Source: CAWDAQ01 sp963800325
GTDB taxonomy: Bacteria > Actinomycetota > Actinomycetes > Actinomycetales > Dermatophilaceae
Direction: 5' to 3'
Assembly: GCA_963800325.1 (NCBI GenBank)
Contig: CAWDAQ010000003.1
Span: forward strand, 434,001 to 498,000
Length of the DNA: 64,000 nucleotides
Shown: piece after piece, positions 57,802 through 64,000 of the stretch
Position numbering within the stretch: position 1 is the stretch's first letter
Layout of the letters: each line of letters begins with the position of its first letter
Made by a program: the position numbers and the translations under genes
Notes under the pieces: generated by a model
Told to the model about the DNA's origin: nothing
Databases searched by the model: none
What the model saw: only the letters and a program-made list of their open reading frames with translations

Positions 57802-58733
57802 GCCAGCAGGCGGGAGCGGACCTGCTCGGGCCACTCCTCGAGGGTCGTCCCGTGGGTGCGCAGCAGCGCGAGCGTGATCCGCTCCAGCCCGAACCCGATG
57901 CAGGCCGAGTGGGCGGCCTCCCCGTCGGCGCAGCGGATGTCGAACGGCACGCCGAAGTGGTCGAGGTGGTAGTTCGCCGACGCGATCGCCGTGGGCCGCT
58001 CCTCGGAGGTGATCGGGCAGACGATCTCGAACTTCAGCTCGCCGGCCTTCTGGTTGCCGGCGAGCATCCGGCCGGCCCGGCCGAAGAACGGGTCGTTGGC
58101 GAGCACCCTCTCCACGGGGAGACCGAGCCCGGTCAGCAGGTCCAGCCCGCGCTCCAGCCACGCGTCCCGGTGCGCGAGAGCACCCTCGGACTCGCCGACG
58201 AAGACGAACTCGTGCTGGCGGAAGCTCTGCATGCGGGCGGGGTCGACGCTCGGCTCGTGCCGGAAGCAGAACCCCTGGACCTCGAAGCCCCGCCCCCCGG
58301 CCGGGAGCGTCCCGGTCAGCGAGGGGTAGAGCGGGTGGCAGGCGGCGGAGCAGAGGACGACCTCCGCCGGGCTCAGTGCCCGGGTCCAGTCCTCCCCCTC
58401 GTCGGCCATGCGCAGCAGCGTGGCGTGCTCGGCGTCGTCCCCGACGAAGGTGTCGACCGAGCCGGTGAGGTCGGGGAAGGAGCGCAGGTAGTCGGTCTTG
58501 ACGAAGACCTCCCGCGGCATGACGGGCGGGAAGTACAGCAGCGGCTGGTAGCCCCCCGCGCCGGCGGCCGAGACGAGCCGCTCGATGCCACGGACGATCC
58601 GCTCGAACGTCCCGGAGCGGTGGTAGAGCCCGTCGACGAGGCTGCGCTGCAGCAGACCGGCCTCGACGAGCTCGTCCCGGAACGCCAGCTGGCTCGCCTG
58701 GCCCGACGTCGGTCGCGTGACGGTCTCGGTCAT
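57798..58733 (-). CDS. Amino acid:[carrier protein] ligase (class II aaRS-like, SerRS homolog)
   Basis: A 311-residue catalytic-domain-only class II synthetase homolog with no tRNA-binding coiled-coil arm. Motif 2 is FCFRHEPSVDPARMQSFRQHEF (~155-176) and motif 3 is SACIGFGLERITLALL (~276-291). Cys132 (SAACHP), Glu175 and Cys278 match the Zn-binding Cys-Glu-Cys site of the known Bradyrhizobium-type amino acid:carrier-protein ligases, which adenylate a small amino acid and load it on the phosphopantetheine of a carrier protein instead of tRNA. A carrier protein and PPTase lie in the same operon. The substrate (Gly or Ala in studied members) cannot be read from the sequence. Confidence 0.9.
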   Translation of the reverse strand: MTETVTRPTSGQASQLAFRDELVEAGLLQRSLVDGLYHRSGTFERIVRGIERLVSAAGAGGYQPLLYFPPVMPREVFVKTDYLRSFPDLTGSVDTFVGDDAEHATLLRMADEGEDWTRALSPAEVVLCSAACHPLYPSLTGTLPAGGRGFEVQGFCFRHEPSVDPARMQSFRQHEFVFVGESEGALAHRDAWLERGLDLLTGLGLPVERVLANDPFFGRAGRMLAGNQKAGELKFEIVCPITSEERPTAIASANYHLDHFGVPFDIRCADGEAAHSACIGFGLERITLALLRTHGTTLEEWPEQVRSRLLA

Positions 58734-58738
58734 GGTCC

Positions 58739-59908
58739 TCACCCGTTCCTGTGCACGAGCAGGAGCTGTGCGTTGTTGGCGTTGATGCGGTCGTTGTTGA
58801 CCATGAGCTGCGCACCGTAGGCGTCGCGCAGCAGCCGGCCGAGCGTGAACGGGCCGTGGTTGGCGTAGCCCGCCATGCCGCAGATGAGCAGCGCCCGCTG
58901 GACGACGTCGACCACCCGCGTGGAGGCCGACACCTTGAGGGAGTTCATCGCGATCGCGAACCCGATCGACGTGGTCTCCTCGGGGTCGTCGGCGATCTCG
59001 GCGTACCGGACGCGGGCAGCGAGGACGACGTCCTGGAACTCCTGCAGCGCCGTGGTCAGCTCGGCCAGCCGCAGCGCGTTGGGCGGGGTCCGCTCGGGGT
59101 TCTTCCGGGCGGCGCCCTGGACGAACCGACGGGCCTTGTCCGCGGCGGCCGAGGCGATGCCGTACCAGAGCGAGGACCAGAGGATGTGGGAGACCGGGAG
59201 CATCGTCGAGCTCGAGATGTCGCCGTAGGCCGTGGGCAGCACGTCGTGCGCCGGCCCGTGAGCGGTGAGGAGGAAGCCCTGGCTGCACGTGCCGCGGAAC
59301 CCGAGGGCGTCCCACCCGGACCGCTCCTCCAGACGCAGGTTCTCCCCGCGGCACAGCACGAGGACCTGGTCGTTCGGCGGGCTGTCCGGGGTGCGACGGG
59401 CGGTGGCGAGGACGGCGTCCGCGTGGGCGCCGTAGGAGATCACGGGGGCCTGCTTCTGCAGGGTGAACCCGTCGCCGTCGAGCTCGACGGCGCAGCTGCT
59501 GTTGCGGACGTTGCCGCCGATCCCGACCTCGGTGGTGGCCGAGGCGAGGAGAAGGCCCTCCTGGGCGACCCGGCGCGTGAAGTCCCGCAGGGCTGGGCTC
59601 GTGCCGTGCCGGACGAGGCAGGCGACCTGGATCTGGTGCATCGCGTAGACCATGGCCGCCGAGGAGCAGTGCCGGGCGAGCTCGGTGATGCTCTCGGCGA
59701 CGGCCTCGAGGGTCCAGCCGAGGCCGCCGAGCTCGGCGGGCACGAGCGAGCCCAGGAGCCCTTCCTCCCGGAGGGCCCCGATGGCCTCGTGCGGGAACCG
59801 GGAGGCGGAGTCCACGTCCTCGGCCGCGGGCCCGGCCACCTCGACGCCGATGCGGTGGGCGAGGGACCTGGCCAAGACCGGGGCGTCGGGAACGGCGTAC
59901 GTCGTCAT
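58739..59908 (-). CDS. Acyl-CoA-dehydrogenase-like flavoprotein acting in a carrier-protein pathway
   Basis: A 389-residue flavoprotein of the acyl-CoA dehydrogenase fold: FPHEAIGALREEGLLGSLVP, ELGGLGWTLEAVAESITELA (N-terminal helices), LLASATTEVGIGGNVRNSS and VISYGAHADAVLATARR (middle beta domain), GLGRLLRDA-type C-terminal helices. Where classical enzymes have the catalytic Glu after the RDA helix (IYEGT), this protein has MVNNDR (369-374), so that base seems replaced. It may oxidise a carrier-bound aminoacyl group, as prolyl-carrier oxidases of the same fold do in pyrrole pathways, or have another role. It lies 5 bases upstream of the ligase gene and 10 bases after the ACP gene. Confidence 0.86.
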   Translation of the reverse strand: MTTYAVPDAPVLARSLAHRIGVEVAGPAAEDVDSASRFPHEAIGALREEGLLGSLVPAELGGLGWTLEAVAESITELARHCSSAAMVYAMHQIQVACLVRHGTSPALRDFTRRVAQEGLLLASATTEVGIGGNVRNSSCAVELDGDGFTLQKQAPVISYGAHADAVLATARRTPDSPPNDQVLVLCRGENLRLEERSGWDALGFRGTCSQGFLLTAHGPAHDVLPTAYGDISSSTMLPVSHILWSSLWYGIASAAADKARRFVQGAARKNPERTPPNALRLAELTTALQEFQDVVLAARVRYAEIADDPEETTSIGFAIAMNSLKVSASTRVVDVVQRALLICGMAGYANHGPFTLGRLLRDAYGAQLMVNNDRINANNAQLLLVHRNG

Positions 59909-59918
59909 CTCCCCGCCC

Positions 59919-60173
59919 TCAGCTCGACAGGGCCGGGGTCGCGCCGAGGCCGCCGAGGGCCGTCTCGATCGCCCCGATCGACTCGAACGTGCTCTTGCGG
60001 AGCAGGCTGTCCGGGAACTCGACGTCGAACGCGTCCTCGAGCCCGAGCATGACGTTGACGCTCGCGTGCGAGGTCAGGCCGGCCCGGTAGAGGTCGGCGT
60101 CCCGGTCGAGCGTGCTCACGTCCACCGGAAGGCGTCCGAACGCCGACAGGACAGCGCGAATCTGGTCTTGCAT
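59919..60173 (-). CDS. Acyl/aminoacyl carrier protein
   Basis: An 84-residue four-helix carrier protein: DLYRAGLTSHASVNVMLGLEDAFDVEFP, with Ser35 in GLTSHAS as the expected phosphopantetheine site (the usual motif is DSL; LTS is typical of the carriers paired with amino acid:carrier-protein ligases). The acidic EDAFDVEFP helix-2/3 region and KSTFESIGAIETAL helix are standard. The ATG at 60173 has GGGTGG 8 bases upstream. The PPTase gene ends 15 bases upstream, so the operon encodes its own activating enzyme. Confidence 0.9.
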   Translation of the reverse strand: MQDQIRAVLSAFGRLPVDVSTLDRDADLYRAGLTSHASVNVMLGLEDAFDVEFPDSLLRKSTFESIGAIETALGGLGATPALSS

Positions 60174-60188
60174 GAGTGAATCCACCCT

Positions 60189-60608
60189 TCAGAAAGTGGG
60201 TACGTCCCCCGACAACCCAACGGCAATGACAGTAGCCATACCGACGTCCCCGCCGTGGGAGATTGAGAGAGAAAGTCGGGCAAAGCGCGCGGCCCTGGCG
60301 AGCTCCGCGGCGGTGCCGGAGAGCTCGACGTCGGTCCACCCCGCCGGGTGGCGCCGAACGACGATCTCCCGCCACCCCGGCACGGCCGTCGCGGGACGCA
60401 GGAGCTTGATCGTCGCCTCCTTCGCGGCGAACCGGGCGGCGAGACCGGGGGCGAGCGACTCGGGCGGTGCCTGCGGCCCCCCGCAGGAGTCGACCTCGTG
60501 GGCGGTGAACACACGCTCGAGGTACCGGGCCCCGTGCTGCCGGACGGCGTCCGCGACCTCGCCGATCGGCTGGACGTCGGTGCCCACCCGCACGTCGAGT
60601 CGGGTCAT
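60189..60608 (-). CDS. Holo-ACP synthase-type 4'-phosphopantetheinyl transferase
   Basis: A 139-residue AcpS-type PPTase. RVGTDVQPI contains Asp11 and RFAAKEATIKLL contains Glu64, the two Mg-binding residues; LSLSISHGGDVGMATVIA is the C-terminal strand. It should transfer phosphopantetheine from CoA to Ser35 of the adjacent carrier protein. GGAG lies ~8 bases before ATG 60608. It heads the nine-gene operon, 94 bases after the GNAT gene. Being next to a dedicated carrier protein suggests it is not the housekeeping AcpS for fatty acid synthesis. Confidence 0.9.
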   Translation of the reverse strand: MTRLDVRVGTDVQPIGEVADAVRQHGARYLERVFTAHEVDSCGGPQAPPESLAPGLAARFAAKEATIKLLRPATAVPGWREIVVRRHPAGWTDVELSGTAAELARAARFARLSLSISHGGDVGMATVIAVGLSGDVPTF

Positions 60609-60701
60609 AAGGGTCTCCAGCGGGTCGGTCGGCACGGTGGGCTCTCGGTCGTGGGGTCTCGGTGGTGGGGCCTCGGTGGTGTGCCTCGCTCGGCGCGAGG
60701 G

Positions 60702-61148
60702 TCAGCGGGCGACCGGGCCGAGGTCGACGACGAAGTGGTGGGCCGAGATGCGGTATCCGGACCCGAGGTAGAGCCGGTGCGCGTCCGCCCGGTCGGCGCC
60801 GACCCCGGAGTCGAGGTGGACGGCGCGGCAGCCGAGTCGGCGTGCCTCGGCCGCCAGCCACTCCAAGAGGCGGCCGGCGTGCCCGCGGCGCCTCGCCGAT
60901 GGGTGGGTCGAGAGGTCGTCGACGTAGAGATGGCTTCCCCACGCCAGGCTGTCGGCGGCGCGGAAGCCGGCCACCGAGGCCGCGTCGGAGCCCTCGCCCT
61001 CCACGACCCCCGCGAGGCGGTAGCCGCGGGGCCGGAGGACGTCGTCGACGTACCGCGCGAAGCGGCCCCGGTCCTCGAGGTCGCCCCGCAGCGCCCTCAT
61101 CGCGTCGAAGGCGCGAGCCGACTCCCCCGGTCCGAGTTCGACGATCAT
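60702..61148 (-). CDS. GNAT-family acetyltransferase
   Basis: A 148-residue GNAT protein. SHLYVDDLSTHPSARRRGHAGRLLEWLAAEA gives the beta4 strand and the pyrophosphate-binding loop (RRRGHAG, the Q/RxxGxG/A motif), followed by LGCRAVHLDSGVGADRADAHRLYLGSGY (beta5 and the YxxxGF-like end). It uses acetyl-CoA; the acceptor is unknown. CGAGG precedes the ATG at 61148. It is on the same strand as the carrier-protein operon but separated by 94 bases, so membership is uncertain. Confidence 0.86.
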   Translation of the reverse strand: MIVELGPGESARAFDAMRALRGDLEDRGRFARYVDDVLRPRGYRLAGVVEGEGSDAASVAGFRAADSLAWGSHLYVDDLSTHPSARRRGHAGRLLEWLAAEARRLGCRAVHLDSGVGADRADAHRLYLGSGYRISAHHFVVDLGPVAR

Positions 61149-61232
61149 GCGGACATCCTCGCGCACCCCGACGCGCATTCGGGGCGAACCGATGAATTCG
61201 GGCACCCTGGACCTGCGGTCTCGCGCAGGGTG

Positions 61233-64000
61233 TCAGGGGCCCCCGGGTGCCGTCGTCGTGGACGTCGTGAACGTCCTCGTGGCGGACGAGGTGCCCGAGG
61301 CACCCTCCGACCCACCCGGTCCGGGCGTCGTCGACGTCGAGGTGGTCGCGGACGTCGAGGTGCCGGACGCCGCCCCTCCCGCGGTGGTCGAGCTCGCCGT
61401 CGCCGACCTCGTCGTGGTCGACCCCGTCGTCGACGAGCCGGCCGGGGGCGCGGTCGAGGGCTGCGAGGTCGACGAGGGCGGCCCGGTCGAGGTCGGCGGT
61501 GGGGTGACCGTCGTCGGAGGATCGTTCGGGGTGGTCGTCGTGGGAGGCGTCGTCGTCGTGCCGGAGGGCGGCGTGGTCGTCGTCGGCGGCGGCGTCGAGG
61601 TGGTCGGCGGCGGCGTGGTCGGCGGGGTCGTCGACGACGGCGGCGTGGTCGTCGTCGAGGACGGAGGCTTGGTCGTCGGCGGCTTGGTCGTCGTCGGGGT
61701 CGGCGAGCCCGTGGAGCCCGGGACCGGCCGGGTCCGCGGCGCGCGGGAGAAGACGACGTCGACCCAGTAGTTCGTGCTCGAGGACCTCGACGGGAACCCG
61801 GACCCGCTCGTCCGCACCCCGCCATCGGCCACGACGTGCAGCGGCGGCGCGCTCACCCGACGCGACAGCCCACCCCGGGTCACCGCGTACCCGCCCTCGG
61901 GAGCCGAGTACGACGCGACGTAGGTCGTGCCCGCCCGCACACTCACCGGCGAGGAGAACATCACCGTCTGCCAGCCCGCGCTCGACTCGTTCGTGAACCG
62001 CGCCGACGCCAGCAGCCGCCCGTCACCCCGCCACAGCGACCCCACGTGCGCCCCGGTGTTGCCCGGCCCCTTGAAGAACCGCACCCCCGAGACCAACCCG
62101 TCCACGTCCGCGGTGAAGCGCACCCCCAGCTCGGCCGCGCCCCCGCCCGCCACGCTCGCCACCGCCGGGTGGTCACCGTCGTCCCACGCACTGCACGGAC
62201 ACACCCCCGGCCGCGCCGCCGGCATCGCCGTCGTGAACGACCACGACACCGCCGACATCGCGTTCCCGGCCCGGTCCCGCGCCCGCACCCGCACCGAGTA
62301 CGTGCTCCCCCGCGCCAGCGCCACGTCCGGGGAGAACGTCGCGGTCCGCCGCGCCGGGTCGTACCCCACCGTCCCCGCCACCGGAGAGCCCGCCCCCGTC
62401 GTCACCGCCATCCGCACCGACCCCGCAGCCACACCCTCCGAGAACACCACCGCCGGCGACACCGACGGCGACACACTCCGCTCCCCGTCCACCGGCGACC
62501 GCGACACCACCGCCGGCGGCGTCGTGTCCGGCGCGCGGGAGAAGACGACGTCGACCCAGTAGTTCGTGCTCGAGGACCTCGACGGGAACCCGGACCCGCT
62601 CGTCCGCACCCCGCCATCGGCCACGACGTGCAGCGGCGGCGCGCTCACCCGACGCGACAGCCCACCCCGGGTCACCGCGTACCCGCCCTCGGGAGCCGAG
62701 TACGACGCGACGTAGGTCGTGCCCGCCCGCACACTCACCGGCGAGGAGAACATCACCGTCTGCCAGCCCGCGCTCGACTCGTTCGTGAACCGCGCCGACG
62801 CCAGCAGCCGCCCGTCACCCCGCCACAGCGACCCCACGTGCGCCCCGGTGTTGCCCGGCCCCTTGAAGAACCGCACCCCCGAGACCAACCCGTCCACGTC
62901 CGCGGTGAAGCGCACCCCCAGCTCGGCCGCGCCCCCGCCCGCCACGCTCGCCACCGCCGGGTGGTCACCGTCGTCCCACGCACTGCACGGACACACCCCC
63001 GGCCGCGCCGCCGGCATCGCCGTCGTGAACGACCACGACACCGCCGACATCGCGTTCCCGGCCCGGTCCCGCGCCCGCACCCGCACCGAGTACGTGCTCC
63101 CCCGCGCCAGCGCCACGTCCGGGGAGAACGTCGCGGTCCGCCGCGCCGGGTCGTACCCCACCGTCCCCGCCACCGGAGAGCCCGCCCCCGTCGTCACCGC
63201 CATCCGCACCGACCCCGCAGCCACACCCTCCGAGAACACCACCGCCGGCGACACCGACGGCGACACACTCCGCTCCCCGTCCACCGGCGACCGCGACACC
63301 ACCGCCGGCGGCGTCGTGTCCGGCGCGCGGCCGGGCCGGAAGACCGGGGTGACCCAGTAGTTGCTCGTCGAGCGCGTCCGGGGGAAGCCGTCTGAGCCGC
63401 GAAGGTAGACCCCGGCCCCGCCGGCGGGCGCCGTGAGGACGGTGTTGTCCCAGCCGCCGGCGTAGAACCCCTCGGACACGGCGTGGTGCCCCGTCGGCGA
63501 GAAGTACGAGGCGACGTAGGTTCGGCCGGCCCGCAGCTGGATGCCCTGGCCGAAGGTCGCCTCCTGCCACCCGGAGTCGCTCTCCCGCGCGAAGGCTGCG
63601 GTGGCGAGCAGCCGGCCGTCGGCGCTCCACAGCGACCCGGTGTGGGTTCCGGTGTTGCCCGCGCTCTTGTAGTACCGGATGCCGCTGACCCAGCCGGTGG
63701 TCGTCGGCGTGAAGCGCACTCCGAGGCTGGTCGGGGACCGCCGTCCGGAGTCGGTGCGCGCGGGCAGGGCGCTGCTGTCGAACAGCAGGCAGGGGCAGGC
63801 GCGCTTCCCCGCGGTGGTGAAGCTCCACGTGGCCGGCGGCATCGCGGCGCCGGACGGCAGGGTCCCCCCGCGGACCGTCGCGACGTACGTGGTGCCGGGG
63901 GCGAGCCGGCGCGTCGGGGCGAAGTCGATGCTGCGCGTGGCGGCGTCGTAGGCCGAGAAGCCGTCGACGGCGTGCCCCGCCGGGTTCGCCAGGGTGAGGT
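61233..64000 (-). CDS. Giant secreted DUF4082/bacterial-Ig repeat protein with Thr/Pro tail (5' end outside the window)
   Basis: At least 922 codons; the frame stays open to base 64000, so the N-terminus and any signal peptide are missing. It alternates DUF4082-like domains (ELGVRFTADVDGLVSGVRFFKGPGNTGAHVGSLW) with SbsA-type Ig domains (PPAVVSRSPVDGERSVSPSVSPAVVFSEGV, ending AVSWSFTTA). Two full pairs are almost identical. The C-terminal ~170 residues are Ser/Thr/Pro/Gly-rich (TPTTTKPPTTKPPSS), likely wall-spanning or glycosylated, with no LPxTG. The family is common in secreted polysaccharide-related proteins; an adhesion or matrix role is inferred. Confidence 0.88.
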   Translation of the reverse strand, partial: LTLANPAGHAVDGFSAYDAATRSIDFAPTRRLAPGTTYVATVRGGTLPSGAAMPPATWSFTTAGKRACPCLLFDSSALPARTDSGRRSPTSLGVRFTPTTTGWVSGIRYYKSAGNTGTHTGSLWSADGRLLATAAFARESDSGWQEATFGQGIQLRAGRTYVASYFSPTGHHAVSEGFYAGGWDNTVLTAPAGGAGVYLRGSDGFPRTRSTSNYWVTPVFRPGRAPDTTPPAVVSRSPVDGERSVSPSVSPAVVFSEGVAAGSVRMAVTTGAGSPVAGTVGYDPARRTATFSPDVALARGSTYSVRVRARDRAGNAMSAVSWSFTTAMPAARPGVCPCSAWDDGDHPAVASVAGGGAAELGVRFTADVDGLVSGVRFFKGPGNTGAHVGSLWRGDGRLLASARFTNESSAGWQTVMFSSPVSVRAGTTYVASYSAPEGGYAVTRGGLSRRVSAPPLHVVADGGVRTSGSGFPSRSSSTNYWVDVVFSRAPDTTPPAVVSRSPVDGERSVSPSVSPAVVFSEGVAAGSVRMAVTTGAGSPVAGTVGYDPARRTATFSPDVALARGSTYSVRVRARDRAGNAMSAVSWSFTTAMPAARPGVCPCSAWDDGDHPAVASVAGGGAAELGVRFTADVDGLVSGVRFFKGPGNTGAHVGSLWRGDGRLLASARFTNESSAGWQTVMFSSPVSVRAGTTYVASYSAPEGGYAVTRGGLSRRVSAPPLHVVADGGVRTSGSGFPSRSSSTNYWVDVVFSRAPRTRPVPGSTGSPTPTTTKPPTTKPPSSTTTTPPSSTTPPTTPPPTTSTPPPTTTTPPSGTTTTPPTTTTPNDPPTTVTPPPTSTGPPSSTSQPSTAPPAGSSTTGSTTTRSATASSTTAGGAASGTSTSATTSTSTTPGPGGSEGASGTSSATRTFTTSTTTAPGGP
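61739..63330. repeat. 792-bp tandem repeat, two copies
   Basis: 61739-62530 and 62531-63322 match base for base as far as I can read (for example GCGCGCGGGAGAAGACGACG at 61739 and 62531), and the first 8 bases of a third copy follow. Each unit encodes one DUF4082 plus one Ig-like domain (264 residues). Confidence 0.92.

Noticed and set aside
57798..58733. Seryl-tRNA synthetase
   Set aside because: At 311 residues it lacks the N-terminal tRNA-binding coiled coil, and the Cys-Glu-Cys metal site plus the carrier-protein context fit amino acid:carrier-protein ligases.
52572..60608. Exosortase/PEP-CTERM protein-sorting system
   Set aside because: The hydrolase resemblance and carrier protein are suggestive, but no exosortase membrane protein or PEP-CTERM-type tail was found in the window.
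60348..63395. 1,000-codon plus-strand open frame over the PPTase, GNAT and DUF4082 genes
   Set aside because: It crosses several well-supported minus-strand genes and has no recognisable domain.
1..64000. tRNA, rRNA or known riboswitches
   Set aside because: No cloverleaf, rRNA segment or recognisable riboswitch core was found by eye; a covariance-model scan would be decisive.

Overview
The window is very GC-rich (roughly 70-75% by eye) and densely coded on both strands. The block ppx - DUF501 - ftsB/divIC - eno, followed by mazG, a SurA-like lipoprotein and mfd, is a housekeeping arrangement typical of actinobacterial chromosomes. Together with a GAF-ANTAR regulator and frequent GTG starts this points to an actinomycete, probably of the Micrococcales type; the genus cannot be fixed from the sequence alone. 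No rRNA, tRNA, transposase, integrase or CRISPR array was seen.

Layout. (1) 1-8707: core genes (polyphosphate, division, enolase, NTP clean-up, transcription-coupled repair). (2) 8777-23740: a sulfotransferase, a lipoprotein and three very large secreted proteins (CotH/lamin-tail, purple-acid-phosphatase-like, beta-propeller/malectin). All three end in PKD plus a shared ~205-residue C-terminal module, repeated in long near-identical DNA copies. (3) 23997-50435: a large exopolysaccharide (EPS) region with GT2, GT26, GT28-like and rhamnosyltransferase genes, Wzy-type polymerases (one fused to a Wzz-like domain), Wzz-type proteins, a BY-kinase-like protein without a P-loop, a flippase, an APH-fold protein, a second sulfotransferase, several secreted glycosidase-like proteins, a GAF-ANTAR regulator and a flavin reductase. 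(4) 50264-60608, minus strand: a tight nine-gene operon that starts with a phosphopantetheinyl transferase and an acyl carrier protein. It continues with an acyl-CoA-dehydrogenase-like flavoprotein, a class II aaRS-like amino acid:carrier-protein ligase, a DUF1839 protein, a GH2 glycosidase, a fused tandem alpha/beta hydrolase, a methyltransferase and a second flippase. (5) 60702-64000: a GNAT acetyltransferase and the 3' part of a giant DUF4082/Ig-like secreted protein with a Thr/Pro tail.

How the parts may work together. Regions 3 and 4 look like one or two Wzx/Wzy-type surface-polysaccharide systems: glycosyltransferases build a lipid-linked unit, flippases export it, Wzy/Wzz-type proteins polymerise it, and secreted hydrolases, sulfotransferases and large adhesin-like proteins modify or bind it. 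The most unusual part is the operon at 50264-60608. It pairs a stand-alone, tRNA-independent amino acid:carrier-protein ligase with its own carrier protein, its own PPTase and an oxidoreductase whose usual catalytic Glu position appears substituted, beside a flippase and carbohydrate enzymes. I infer a carrier-protein-bound amino acid that is modified and then used to decorate a glycan or make a small exported metabolite; the product is unknown.
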